A stretch of DNA of 64,000 nucleotides from Lichenicola cladoniae (GCF_013201075.1 NZ_CP053708.1:809501-873500), one strand, 5' to 3'; counted from the first letter of the stretch, positions 8,765 to 18,304 are shown. Translations and numbers: made by a program. The notes: generated by a model from the sequence alone, not told the origin.

Positions 8765-9770
8765 GTTGCTCCCGGACCGGTGCACGCCCGAGCTCGGGCG
8801 GCTGCAAGCGGAGTTGAGCGCCAGGCACCCCTTCCGAGAAGCAGCCCGGCTGTTGACCAGTCTCTTGCCGTGCCAGCCGATGAACCACGCCACCATGCGA
8901 AACAGGACCCATCGCGTCGCATCGGATCTTGAGCAGATGCCGCCAGGTCAACCCGCGCCGGAGCCCGAAGCCAAACCACAGGGTGAGATCATGGTCCTGA
9001 TCGACGGGGCGCATATTCGGGCGGCTCATGGCTATCAGTCGCGGCGAGTCGACGTCACCGTCGGCAACATCGAAGTCGCAGGAAGGCCGCCACGGCGGTT
9101 CGCTCTGGCCCCCAAGGGTGCCGGATCGCCGTTGGCAACCATGCGTCAGGCGCTTCGAGAGCAGGGTTGGCAGCCCGGTCGCTCCGTCACAGTGCTCAGC
9201 GACGGCGAGGCGGCTCTTCCCGGCCTGGTCCGCGCCGCAGTTGGTGAGCCGATCGCGTGCATTCTCGACTGGTGGCACATCTCCATGCGAGTGCAGCATA
9301 TCCAGCAAGCGATGCGCGGCATCCACGCCCCCGATCCGCAACCATGCTTAGATCTGGACATGATCGACTGGTGGGTCGGCCGACTACAAAAGTTGATCTG
9401 GCATGACCGCTCCGACGAGGCGCTCGACGAGTTATTCTACATCCAACACGCTGTGCCGGTGGTCGTCCGTGTCAATGGCGAAACGTTAAGATCTGCCGCT
9501 GCGATGCTCCTCTGGAACTGCGACGACCTGCGTCGCGACTTGGAGAACGCCGGCAGCTCGTTGATCAACTACGGTGAGCGTTACCGCTCCAAGCTGCCCA
9601 TCTCGACGTCGCGGGCAGAAGGATGCTTCGACGAGATCGCCAACGCCCGCATGGCCAAGAAGCAGCGAATGAGGTGGTCGCCCGCAAGATGCACATGGCG
9701 TCGCCGTGGTGCGCGCCGCGGTCCTGGACGGTCGTCTCACGCAGCCATTCAATCTTCCTCTGGCGGCGTG
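8765..9770 (+). pseudogene. ISKra4-family transposase fragment
   Basis: The plus strand carries about 310 residues typical of ISKra4 transposases: RCTPELGRLQAELSARHPF, MRNRTHRVASDLEQ, EIMVLIDGAHIRA with an early acidic site, VTVLSDGEAALPGLV, and CILDWWHISMRVQHI. The start of the family protein is missing. Near 9680, after NARMAKKQRMRWSP, a frameshift moves the end of the protein (AVLDGRLTQPFNL) to another frame. The longer open frame before 8765 and after 9690 is chance reading. No terminal repeats were identified. Confidence 0.8.
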
Positions 9771-10261
9771 ACCAAAACCTTTCCACTCCCGCAACGCTGT
9801 AAGCGACTTCGTCCAGAGTTTCGTGCGATTAGATTAGCACATGTCGCATTTATCCAGAAGCTTTTCTCAAATATTGATCGTCTGACATACTCGAACTATG
9901 CGTTTCAAATTCCAGCGAATGACTGCAGCGCGACACCCGTCTCCCTATGCATGAGGCTCCGCGCCGGATTATCCAGCACAACCCTCGTTGCCTTGCATAT
10001 TGCGAGACTGGTCACCCCTTCTCGGGCGAACATCTGTTCTAGAGACATCTGGACTGATCACCGCGGGCGAGATCCAAGGTGCGGCTGCATGAGCCGCGCC
10101 GACTGCACGCGGGTGTGAAATATCAGCCACTCACTGTGCCGGAACCGAAGGATTTGCCGGTGAAGTTTTCGCCTGTGTTCACCCCGCCCGGGGATGGTCA
10201 CTTGCCACATCCCCGGGCTGCAAGGACAACGGTCGAGGCGAAGCAAGTCCGGAGCGCTCCC
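9771..10261 (+). other. Intergenic region upstream of the P450 fusion gene
   Basis: About 490 bases separate the ISKra4 scrap from the P450 start. The stretch 9820-9920 is clearly AT-richer than its surroundings and may hold the promoter. An open frame continues upstream of the P450 start through this region, but its protein sequence has no family character. No TetR-type regulator, as found beside P450 BM3 in Bacillus, is visible. Confidence 0.4.
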
Positions 10262-13200
10262 ATGCCGATCAGCCCGATCCCCCAGCCCCGCACCATCCCG
10301 CTGCTCGGCAACCTGGCCGACATCGACAGTCATGGCCCGGTGCAGAGCCTGATGCGGCTGGCGGCCGAGCACGGCGAGATCTTCCGCCTGAGCCTGGCCG
10401 GCCAGAACCCGATCATCGTGAGCTCGCATGCGCTGGTGGATGAGCTGTGCGACGAGACTCGCTTCTGCAAGAAGGTCCATTCATCCATCGAGCATGTCCG
10501 GCCGCTGGCGGGCGACGGGCTCTTCACCGCCTACGACCACGAGCCGAATTGGGCGCGTGCGCACCACCTGCTGATGCCGGCGTTCGGTCCGCTCGGCGTG
10601 CGCGCAATGTTCGGCAAGATGCTGGACGTGGCCGAACAGATGCTTCTTCGCTGGGAGCGGTTCGGCGACGCGGAGATCGACGTCGCCGACAACATGACCA
10701 GGCTCACACTGGACACCATCGCGCTGTGCGCGTTCGACTACCGGTTCAACAGCTTCTACCAGAACGAGATGCACCCGTTCGTGGCGGCAATGGTCGGCGC
10801 GCTGGACGAGGCCAGTGCACGTGCCCGCCGGCCCGAGGTCGCGTCGCTCGTCATGCTGACGAGGCGGCGGCAGTTCGACCACGACGTCAGGCTGATGCAC
10901 GCGCTCACCGATACGCTGGTCGCCGAACGCCGCGCGCATCGGCGGCCGGACGGCGCGCCCGATCTTCTCGACATCATGCTCGACGGGCAGAACGATAACG
11001 GCGCGCTGCCTGACGAGAATATTCGCTACCAGATGGTCACCTTCCTGGTCGCCGGTCACGAGACCACCAGCGGCCTGCTGTCGTTCGCGCTCTTCCTGGC
11101 GCTCCAGAACCCCACGGTGCTGGACCAGGCGCGTGCGCAGATCGATGCGGTGCTGGAAGGTCGCGCGCCCACGGTCGAGGACCTTGGGCGCCTGCACTGT
11201 GTCGAACAGATCCTTATGGAGACCCTCCGCCTCTGGCCCACGGCACCGGCCTTCGCGGTGACGCCGCTGCAGGACACCATCGTCGGCGGCCGGTATGCCG
11301 TCACCACAGAGGACACACTCCTGGTGCTGAGCCCGGCGCTGCACCGCGACCCGGCAGTCTGGGGTGCCGACGCGGAACGGTTCCGCCCCGACCGGTTTGC
11401 GCCCGAGCAGGCCAGGCAACTGCCACCCAACGCCTGGAAGCCGTTCGGCACCGGTCGCCGCGCCTGTATCGGCCGCGGTTTCGCAATGCAGGAGGCGCAG
11501 TTGGTGCTGGCGATGATCCTCCAGCGCTTCCACATCGAACTCGCCGATCCCGGCTATCGGCTCGAGATCACCGAAACGCTGACGATCAAGCCCCACAATC
11601 TCTTTATCCGCGCCCGCCGCCGGGGCCCCGCCGCCCGCCGCCCCGCCAGCGCCATGCCAAGCGCGCCGCAGCGGCCCTTAACGCCGCACATCGAGCCGGC
11701 GGCAGCCGGTCCGAGCACCGGCGGACGGTTGCTGGTGCTCTACGGCAGCAACACCGGCTCTTGCGAAGCCTTTGCCAGGCGCATCGCCAGCGACGCCGCC
11801 GGCCAGGGCTATGCCGCCAAGGTCGCGGGCCTCGACACGTATACGGGACAACTCCCGACCGACGGCGCGGTGATCCTGCTCAGTGCAACCTATGAAGGGC
11901 AGCCGCCCGACAACGCGGCTGCTTTCCTGTCCTGGCTCGAGGCGGAGGAGCCCGGCGCGCTTTCCGGCGTGCGGTTCGCGGTATTCGGCTGCGGCAACCC
12001 CCAATGGAGCCGCACCTATCAGGCGATTCCCAAGCGGCTGGATGGCGCCCTGGAACGTGCCGGCGCCAACCGGATCAGGCCCCGTGGGGAGGCAGACGCG
12101 AGCGGCGACTTCTTCGGCGATTTTGACGAATGGTATGCTCAGCTCTGGGCCGATCTGGGGCGCACATTCGGGCAACAGCCGGTTGCGGCGGCGGTGCCGC
12201 AGGCACTGGAGATGGATGTGCTGCCGCCCGGGCGTGCCACGTCGTTACGCCTGACCGACCTGCAGGGGGGTGTCGTGCTCTCCAATCGTATCCTTGGCGA
12301 CACGGATCGATCGCCGGGGAACTCGGTCAAGCGTCACATCGAGATCGCATTGCCGTCCGGTATGAGCTACCGCACGGGCGACTATCTGGCGGTGCTTCCA
12401 CGCAATCCGCCGAACAACGTCACGCGCGCGCTGCGGCGCTTCGCGCTGGCGCCCGACACCCAGATTGTCGTACGCAAGGGCGGTCCCGCGACGACGCTGC
12501 CGGTCGGCTACCCGGTTTCGGTCGCCGAACTGCTGGCGAACTATGTCGAGCTGGAACAGCCTGCGACGCGCGAGCACGTCAACATGCTGGTTGAGTGCAC
12601 ACACTGCACGCCGGAAAAGATGGCGCTCGCCGCCTTCGCCCATCCCGACATCTACAGGAGCGAGGTTTTGGCGAAGCGCGTGAGCCTGCTGTCACTGCTC
12701 GAGCGGTTTCCGTCCTGCAACCTGTCCCTGGCCGCCTTCCTCGGCTCGCTGCCGGGAATGCGCGTGCGCCAATATTCGATTTCCTCCTCTCCGCTACGCG
12801 ATCCGGCGAGGTGCTCCCTGACCTTTTCGGTGCTGGATGCACCTGCCCTTTCGGGTAATGGACAATACCTGGGCGTGGCGTCGAACTACCTGGCAGGGCT
12901 CGGCGAAGGGGCCCGCCCCTCGGTGGCGGTCCGGCCGTCCCAGGCTTTCCATCCACCGGCCGAGCCGGCAACGCCCATGATCCTGGTCTGCGCGGGCGCC
13001 GGCTTCGCTCCGTTCCACGGCTTCCTGCAGGAGCGTGCGCTCCTCAAGCGCCAGGACAAGCCGGTAGGCCCGGCATTGCTGTTTTTCGGCGTCGCTCACC
13101 GTGACATCGACCGGATCTACCGGGAAGAGCTGCGCACTTGGGAAGATGAAGGCGTCGTCACCGTGCGCATGAGCTATTCGCGTGAGCCGGAAGGAGACGT

Positions 13201-13432
13201 GCGCTACGTTCAGCACCGCATGTGGCAGGACCGCGCCGACGTCGCCGACCTGTTCCGGCGCGGGGCCACGGTGTTCGTATGCGGCGACGGCGTCCGCATG
13301 GCGCCGGACGTCCGTGCCACCTTCGTGCGCATCTACGGGGAAGCCATGACGGTTCCGCCCGAGGAAGCGGAAGCCTGGGCAGATCGCATCGAGCACGAAA
13401 ACGGACGCTACGTCGCGGACGTGTTTTCGTGA
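10262..13432 (+). CDS. Self-sufficient cytochrome P450 / NADPH-P450 reductase fusion (CYP102-like)
   Basis: The 1056-residue protein matches the size and order of P450 BM3. The P450 domain (1 to about 475) has AGHETTSG in helix I, the ETLRLWP ExxR site and the haem loop FGTGRRACIG with Cys402. Phe88 sits where BM3 has its substrate-gating Phe87 (AGDGLFTAY). An FMN/flavodoxin domain starts near 488 (LVLYGSNTGSCEAF), and an FAD/NADPH reductase domain fills about 680-1056 (YSISSSP, CAGAGFAPFHG, FVCGDG). The C-terminus is DVFS: Phe1055 replaces the Trp of BM3 that stacks on the flavin. Known relatives hydroxylate medium and long fatty acids near the omega end. The start at 10262 has GGAG nine bases upstream. 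No redox partner is needed. Confidence 0.96.
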   Translation: MPISPIPQPRTIPLLGNLADIDSHGPVQSLMRLAAEHGEIFRLSLAGQNPIIVSSHALVDELCDETRFCKKVHSSIEHVRPLAGDGLFTAYDHEPNWARAHHLLMPAFGPLGVRAMFGKMLDVAEQMLLRWERFGDAEIDVADNMTRLTLDTIALCAFDYRFNSFYQNEMHPFVAAMVGALDEASARARRPEVASLVMLTRRRQFDHDVRLMHALTDTLVAERRAHRRPDGAPDLLDIMLDGQNDNGALPDENIRYQMVTFLVAGHETTSGLLSFALFLALQNPTVLDQARAQIDAVLEGRAPTVEDLGRLHCVEQILMETLRLWPTAPAFAVTPLQDTIVGGRYAVTTEDTLLVLSPALHRDPAVWGADAERFRPDRFAPEQARQLPPNAWKPFGTGRRACIGRGFAMQEAQLVLAMILQRFHIELADPGYRLEITETLTIKPHNLFIRARRRGPAARRPASAMPSAPQRPLTPHIEPAAAGPSTGGRLLVLYGSNTGSCEAFARRIASDAAGQGYAAKVAGLDTYTGQLPTDGAVILLSATYEGQPPDNAAAFLSWLEAEEPGALSGVRFAVFGCGNPQWSRTYQAIPKRLDGALERAGANRIRPRGEADASGDFFGDFDEWYAQLWADLGRTFGQQPVAAAVPQALEMDVLPPGRATSLRLTDLQGGVVLSNRILGDTDRSPGNSVKRHIEIALPSGMSYRTGDYLAVLPRNPPNNVTRALRRFALAPDTQIVVRKGGPATTLPVGYPVSVAELLANYVELEQPATREHVNMLVECTHCTPEKMALAAFAHPDIYRSEVLAKRVSLLSLLERFPSCNLSLAAFLGSLPGMRVRQYSISSSPLRDPARCSLTFSVLDAPALSGNGQYLGVASNYLAGLGEGARPSVAVRPSQAFHPPAEPATPMILVCAGAGFAPFHGFLQERALLKRQDKPVGPALLFFGVAHRDIDRIYREELRTWEDEGVVTVRMSYSREPEGDVRYVQHRMWQDRADVADLFRRGATVFVCGDGVRMAPDVRATFVRIYGEAMTVPPEEAEAWADRIEHENGRYVADVFS

Positions 13433-13761
13433 GCCATGCGTCGCGTTGACTGATCCACTCGCCACCGGGAGTGATCGGTAGGTGCTAAAACACAATCTGA
13501 GCGCATAAGTCGGAATGCGGACCGACGTAAGTGGAGGCATGATCGATTGGGACAAGGGCTGCGTCTGTACCATCGCAGTCACGCGAAGACGATGCGTCTT
13601 GCCGTTAAGTCGGAGGAGGTTGCCGTGTTTGCGCACATAGAAGCCCTTCCGGCCAGTCATAGACTTGGTTCCGACCGGGTTCGACATCACGACATCTTCG
13701 ATAATCGATAGGTCTTCAACCACCGATGAGACAGAACCCAAGCATCTCTGGCGCTGTCTGG
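13433..13761. other. Intergenic region between P450 and exporter genes
   Basis: The two flanking genes converge here. A minus-strand frame of about 70 codons from near 13689 (MSNPVGTKSMTGRKGFYV) is open but has no recognised family, and the same frame runs on into antisense of the P450 gene, so I do not call it. No clear terminator hairpin was found. Confidence 0.35.
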
Positions 13762-14886
13762 TCAGGCAAGGCCGAGCAGGCGGATCAAGCCCAGGCTGAG
13801 CAGCCCCAGCGCCAGCAGGGACAGCAGGACCACGGCGGTGACCCGGGCGCCGGCTCGGACTGCCACACGCAGGTCGGTACCCAGCCCGAGTGCTGCCATG
13901 GACACCACGGTCAGCAGGCTCGCGGCCCATGAAGCCGGCTGCAGCATCACGTGCGGCACCATCCCGAGGGAGCGCAGCGTCGCCAGGCCCAGGAAGCCGA
14001 TAATAAACCAGGGCACCAGCTTGTGCAGGGGGAGGCCGGCCTGCTTCGGGCGATCGCCGGCGGTCAAATGCGGTGCTGCCTCGTCGGTCTCGTCGCGGAG
14101 CCGGCGTGTCAGCAGGGACAGGACCAGCACCACCGGCCCCAGCATCAACACGCGGACCAGCTTGACCAGGGTGCCGAGCTGCACCGCGACCGTCCCGACG
14201 GGTGCCGTCGCCGCCAACACCTGCGGAACCGCGTAGACGGTCAGACCGGCGAGCGCGCCATATTGCAGCCCGCTCAGATGCAGCAGCGGCACGGCCAGCG
14301 GCAGGAGCAGCACCAACACGACGCCGAACAGGGCGGTGAAGGCGATGGAGGCCGCGACATCCTCGCCATCGGCGCCGATCACCGGCGCCACCGCAGCGAT
14401 GGCCGAGTTGCCGCAGATGGAGTTGCCACAGGCGACGAGGGTCGCCATCCGGTGCGGCAGGCCGAACAGGCGACCGATGCCATAGGAACAGCTGATCGCC
14501 AGCACGACCACCGCGGCGATCCCGACCAGTAGGCCCGGACCCGCTGCCAATACGGTGCGCGCGCTGACGGACGCGCCGAGCAACACCACGGCGATCTCCA
14601 GGAGCATCTTGGCGCTGAAGCTGATGCCGGCCTGCCAGCGGGCGGAGGGCATCCAGGCAGTGCGGACAACCGTGCCGATGATGATCGCCAGCACCAGGCT
14701 CTCCAACCAGGCGGTACCGAACACCCGCCGCTCGAGCACCGCCATAAGCGTTGCAGCTCCGGTGACCAGAACACACAGCCCGATCCCCGGCAGCGTGCGG
14801 CGGACGCTGTCGAAGGCGGGCAGCCAAACAGGAACCGATGGGACGGCCAGAAGCGGGGAAGGCCGGTTGCAGGCACTGGCAGCCAT
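13762..14886 (-). CDS. YeiH/UPF0324-family membrane exporter (putative sulfate/sulfite exporter)
   Basis: The 374-residue protein is almost entirely hydrophobic, with about ten membrane helices. It carries the family segment CGNSICGNSAIAAVAPVIGA (about residues 152-171) and the repeat-like VVSMAALGLGTDLRV near the C-terminus. The family (UPF0324, PSE) is proposed to export sulfate or related oxyanions across the inner membrane. A LysR gene is divergent with 97 bases between them, the same arrangement as yeiH-yeiE in enterobacteria, where YeiE responds to sulfite. This supports a sulfur-oxyanion role, but the substrate is inferred. The start at 14886 (MAASACNRP) is the first Met of the family-like region. 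Confidence 0.85.
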   Translation of the reverse strand: MAASACNRPSPLLAVPSVPVWLPAFDSVRRTLPGIGLCVLVTGAATLMAVLERRVFGTAWLESLVLAIIIGTVVRTAWMPSARWQAGISFSAKMLLEIAVVLLGASVSARTVLAAGPGLLVGIAAVVVLAISCSYGIGRLFGLPHRMATLVACGNSICGNSAIAAVAPVIGADGEDVAASIAFTALFGVVLVLLLPLAVPLLHLSGLQYGALAGLTVYAVPQVLAATAPVGTVAVQLGTLVKLVRVLMLGPVVLVLSLLTRRLRDETDEAAPHLTAGDRPKQAGLPLHKLVPWFIIGFLGLATLRSLGMVPHVMLQPASWAASLLTVVSMAALGLGTDLRVAVRAGARVTAVVLLSLLALGLLSLGLIRLLGLA

Positions 14887-14943
14887 GGGTCACCTCGTCT
14901 CGATGACGGGAGGATGACCCTCTGGCTGACACGCTTCCAACGG

Positions 14944-14960
14944 ATTAATATGCTAGGAAT
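14944..14960. promoter_or_regulatory. LysR-type box (ATT-N11-AAT)
   Basis: The sequence ATT, eleven bases, AAT fits the T-N11-A palindromic core bound by LysR-type regulators. It lies midway in the 97-base gap between the divergent exporter and LysR genes, 23 bases before the LysR start, where such a regulator would control both promoters. It is a motif match only. Confidence 0.5.
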
Positions 14961-14983
14961 GATCTGTTCTGGAGATCGGTTGG

Positions 14984-15949
14984 ATGACGCTTGAGCAGCT
15001 TCGCATCTTCGTCGCGGTCGCGGAGCGCCAGCATGTGACGGCGGCGGCGCGGGCGTTGAACCTGACCCAGTCCGCCGTGAGCAACGCGCTCGCAGCCCTC
15101 GAGGAGCGTCATGCAATCCACCTGTTCGACAGGGTCGGACGCGGCGTGGTCCTGAACGAGAATGGTCGGGTGTTCCTGGGCGAGGCGCAGGCCGTGCTGG
15201 CGCGGGCCCGTCTTGCCGAGACGACCCTGGCTGATCTGGGCGGTTTACGGCGCGGGCGGCTTGCGGTGTTCGCCAGCCAGACGATCGCAGGCTACTGGCT
15301 GCCGGAACAGCTGGTGCGGTTCCATGAGCGCCATCCAGCGGTCGAGCTCGATGTCCAGGTCGGCAACACGCGCGAGGTCGCGCAGGCTGTGCTCGATGGC
15401 GCAGCTGAGCTTGGGTTTGTGGAAGGCGAGCTCGACCATCCATTGCTTGAGCAGCAGGATGTCGGACAAGACCGCCTGGTTATACTCGTTCACCCATCAC
15501 ACGCCTGGGCAAACGGCAAACGCCTGCTTGGCCACGACCTAAGCCTGGCCGTCTGGGTGATGCGCGAGCAGGGGTCTGGCACCCGCTCCAGCCTGGAAGC
15601 GGCGCTCACGGCAGCGGGCTGCGATCCATCTGCACTCTTGGTGGCAATGACGTTGCCCTCGAACGAAGCGGTCCTGAGCGCAGTGCAAGCCGGTGCCGGT
15701 GTGACCGCACTATCGGAACACGTGGCACGTTCAGCGCTGGCAGCAGGGCAGCTTGCTGCGGCTCGGTACAAACTGCCCGAACGGAGATTTCACATGCTTC
15801 GACATCGGGATCGCTACAGCAGCCGCGCTGCCGACGCGCTTGTTGCTGCGATAGGCGAGACCGAGAATCAGGCAGGTTCACCGGATCTCGAGCGAGAGCG
15901 CAGTTTGGTCCAGGGCCGCCCCGTACGATCGAGGACACCATGTGATTAA
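14984..15949 (+). CDS. LysR-family regulator (YeiE-like by context)
   Basis: The 321-residue protein begins with a typical LysR winged helix (MTLEQLRIFVAVAERQHVTA, then LNLTQSAVSNALAALEE, residues 1-60). A substrate-binding domain from about residue 90 follows (FASQTIAGYWLPEQLVRF; VMREQGSGTRSSLEAAL). The Gly-Ser-Gly-Thr-Arg segment is typical of CysB/YeiE/CbbR-like regulators that sense anions. Divergence from the YeiH-type exporter suggests it controls that gene. The last 25 or so residues (after IGETENQ) are longer than usual and may result from a shifted stop. Confidence 0.88.
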   Translation: MTLEQLRIFVAVAERQHVTAAARALNLTQSAVSNALAALEERHAIHLFDRVGRGVVLNENGRVFLGEAQAVLARARLAETTLADLGGLRRGRLAVFASQTIAGYWLPEQLVRFHERHPAVELDVQVGNTREVAQAVLDGAAELGFVEGELDHPLLEQQDVGQDRLVILVHPSHAWANGKRLLGHDLSLAVWVMREQGSGTRSSLEAALTAAGCDPSALLVAMTLPSNEAVLSAVQAGAGVTALSEHVARSALAAGQLAAARYKLPERRFHMLRHRDRYSSRAADALVAAIGETENQAGSPDLERERSLVQGRPVRSRTPCD

Positions 15950-16004
15950 AACAAGGGCAATCGGAACGAGCCAAACTACCGCAAACACTGTAGTTGAAGC
16001 GCCC

Positions 16005-16165
16005 CAATGAGAAGGGGAGCGGGAGATCATGCTGTAGCGGCCGCGGGAGGGCATTGCCAAAGCCAGGGCTGAGAACCGTTTCCTCGGCCGTAAATCAGAA
16101 GTCGATACCGATGTCGTCTGGGATCGCATCTTTGCCGGCCGGTCTCCGACCACCCTAGAACTAGA
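16005..16165 (+). pseudogene. Serine resolvase/invertase C-terminal scrap
   Basis: In one plus-strand frame the sequence reads EREIML, stop, RPREGIAKARAENRFLGRK, then SEVDTDVVWDRIFAGRSP. This matches the hinge and start of the DNA-binding domain of Tn3-type resolvases (EREIMLERQREGIAKAKAEG). The TAG occupies the expected Glu codon. The catalytic N-terminal domain is absent. It may be debris of the same transposon family as the tnpA remnant at 613-2378. Confidence 0.65.
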
Positions 16166-16452
16166 TTGTTCGTTAATGGAATTGTTGGGCCAGACCCATA
16201 TCTTGACCTTGCCCCGGTAGAGTGGACACCGGTTACGGCTTACGCAGCCGCAGCGGTTTGTTCCAGATCAGCAGGTAAACTTTTGCCCACCCGTTGCCGC
16301 CGATCGCACTACCCATGCATGGGAGACGGATCGCATGACGGAGCTGCGTTTACTTACTCGTCCCGGTCGCCGGCGGCCGGGCTGAATACATGTATTGTTG
16401 CTCATCAGACTGGACATCGGCAAATCGGTTTAATCTGTGACTCTATCGGCCT
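16166..16452. other. Stretch without recognised genes
   Basis: Between the resolvase scrap and the CcmI-like gene no frame shows family character, and no inverted repeats or promoters stood out. A short plus-strand frame (16166-16456) is rich in rare combinations and looks like chance. Confidence 0.3.
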
Positions 16453-17319
16453 CTAATGGTGCTCGGACTGGGCCAGCCGCTGTTCCGCAAGCTGCCGCCA
16501 GGGTGCATCTGCCGGTGCCGCATCGAGTGCGCGCCGGAACAGGGCAGCCGTTTCCGGCCCGACTGCCCCATCCGCCCGGCTTTGCGCCTCTGCCGCCTGC
16601 ATCGCCACGGTCGGATCGAAACCGTGCGCGATCGCTACCCGCCAGGCCGCCGCCGCCGCGCCCCAGCTGCCGCGGGACGCTTCCGCCTGGCCGAGCAGGA
16701 TGTATCCCTGGCGCGCCTGCGGAGCAGCCGGGTTCATCTTCGCCAGTCCCTGCCGCAGCGTGTCGATCAGGCTGGCGTCTTCCTGCTCGCTTGTTTCCGC
16801 CTGTGCCATGCGCTGGCCGATCGGTTGCGCGGGCAGGTCCGGCCGGCCGCCGGACAGGTAGAGCAGCAGTGCCACCGGCGGGATGATCGCCAGGACCAGC
16901 CAGCTCCGGTTCCGGCCTAATACGGGCACGGGCGATAGCAACGTGCTGTGTGGCGGCCGTGCGTAGGCCTGGAGTTGACTGGCACCAACGCGTGCGGCCG
17001 GATGAAGCTGAGCGAACCATTGCGACATTTCACGGGCAGGAATGCATTGCCTCAGCCTGGGGCCGCCCGCAGACGAGAAGGGAGTATTACAGATCCTACA
17101 TTCGATCTCCCAAAGCTCGAACCGGGCCTTTACCGAGACCGGGTCAACACTGCCGACACGATGAAGCGTGCAACACGTTGAACAAATCTGGATTGGTCTC
17201 GAGGCCGCTCGTAGCATAAGGGCGGTCGGTTGAAGTCGGAGATGCATAGAGCCGCGGATGATTGCCGGCTCTGAACGCTTCGTTACGGTGAGCCGCCAGA
17301 TGTCGCTGGTCGAGATCAA
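16453..17319 (-). pseudogene. ccmI: CcmI-like cytochrome c biogenesis protein, C-terminal part fused to unrelated 5' sequence
   Basis: The last 150 residues of this 288-codon frame look like CcmI (also called CycH): one membrane helix (WLVLAIIPPVALLLYLSG), then an acidic linker and TPR-like helices (SLIDTLRQGLAKMNPAAPQA, GYILLGQAEASRGSW). CcmI helps deliver apocytochrome c to the haem-lyase complex in the periplasm. The normal first membrane helix is absent. The first 140 residues are foreign, with Cys pairs CSTCC and CRIC that could be part of a zinc-finger-containing mobile protein. No other ccm gene is nearby, so this is a rearranged fragment rather than a working gene. Confidence 0.55.
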
Positions 17320-17429
17320 CCGACGTTGTTCTAGTACTGCGCGATCCCACCGATAGTGTCGCGCACGTACTGTTGCGGCTCACGCCAGAGCCACACAGCG
17401 CCAGGACTGTCGCCAACTCACCACGTATC

Positions 17430-17772
17430 TCAACACGATAGCCTCGTCTGCGGCAACTCTGCTACGACGTTGCCCTGCGCGCGCTTCCATTCGAGCGCAC
17501 ACGTCTCGGCGAACACCTTGTAGAGCGTCAGGTCCATCAGGCGATCCCGTAGCGTGTGCGGCACCCGATCCGCGAGCGTGTCACGCCGGATGGTATGTAG
17601 ATTGCCAAATATGGTCGGCCCCTCATTGCAGGCCGTCGAGCAGCCGAAATGCGCCGCGCTGATCTTGGAGAAGCCGCCACCACAGACCCCACAGTGCATC
17701 AAGCCCGAGAACAAGTAGCGCGGTCGCTGCTTCGACCAGGACGGCCGGGGGACCAGGGGCGTTGAAACGCGA
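17430..17772 (-). pseudogene. Large serine recombinase fragment with zinc-ribbon region
   Basis: The minus strand encodes WSKQRPRYLFSGLMHCGVCG, GFSKISAAHFGCSTACNEG and RRDTLADRVPHTLRDRLMD. This is the zinc beta-ribbon and following helix of large serine recombinases, with the CGVC pair and later Cys residues. The catalytic domain and the true C-terminus are missing, and the frame upstream of about 17772 is unrelated. It abuts the truncated 5' end of the repeat protein on the plus strand. Confidence 0.7.
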
Positions 17773-18168
17773 CGCACGCGGCGACCGTCGCGCTGTTGCT
17801 TGCTCCCGTCGCCGCTTTCGCCCAGACCAGCCCATCGTCCGCCACGGCCGGCAGTAATCCGCCCGGCTTGGCAGCCGGTCGGACCGCAGGGACCGACAAT
17901 TCGGACGCCTATCCGACACAGGCCGATGGTACTGCGGAGAACCCGAAAAGCACCATGGTGAGCCGGCGGGCACGCGCTCGAGTACCCAGCCGCATAAGCA
18001 GACGCGACATTATGAGCAGACCCTGAAGAGCAATTCGGCGAGCCGGGCACTGGATCGCGCGGCCGGCACGGACAACTCAGGTGCCTATCCAAGCCAGGCG
18101 GACGGCACGACGGGCAATTCGAGAGCACCGTCGTGAGCCGCGCGCTCGGAACGACGACGCCGAGATGA
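17764..18168 (+). pseudogene. Secreted repeat protein, decayed
   Basis: The frame starts without an ATG inside a signal-peptide-like core (LLLAPVAAFAQ) and continues with SSATAGSNPPG. Two copies of a repeat follow: AGTDNSDAYPTQADGTAEN (about 17890) and AGTDNSGAYPSQADGTTGN (about 18065). Each leads to a similar segment (ESTVVSRALG in the second copy). The copies are in different frames, and a one-base deletion near 18122 shifts the end VSRALGTTTPR before TGA at 18166. The function is unknown; the layout suggests a small periplasmic or surface protein built of tandem repeats. The 5' end was removed by rearrangement with the recombinase fragment. Confidence 0.5.
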
Positions 18169-18304
18169 TCGGCGTTGCTGCTGCGGACCGTTGCCGGCCG
18201 CACCCCGTTTCGTCGGGACGCCGCAGCACTATCGAAAGCGAACGGAATTCTGCATTTTGCGCTATCTATAACAGAAACGCGCTATCCTGCTTGGGACGTC
18301 TCGC

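Noticed and set aside
10481-11596. Open frame of 371 codons on the minus strand
   Set aside because: It is antisense to the P450 domain of the fusion gene, a compositional shadow.
12794-14932. Open frame of 712 codons on the minus strand
   Set aside because: It runs antisense through the P450 3' end and out of frame through the exporter gene. It is Arg/Pro/Ala-rich without family character, a typical high-GC shadow.
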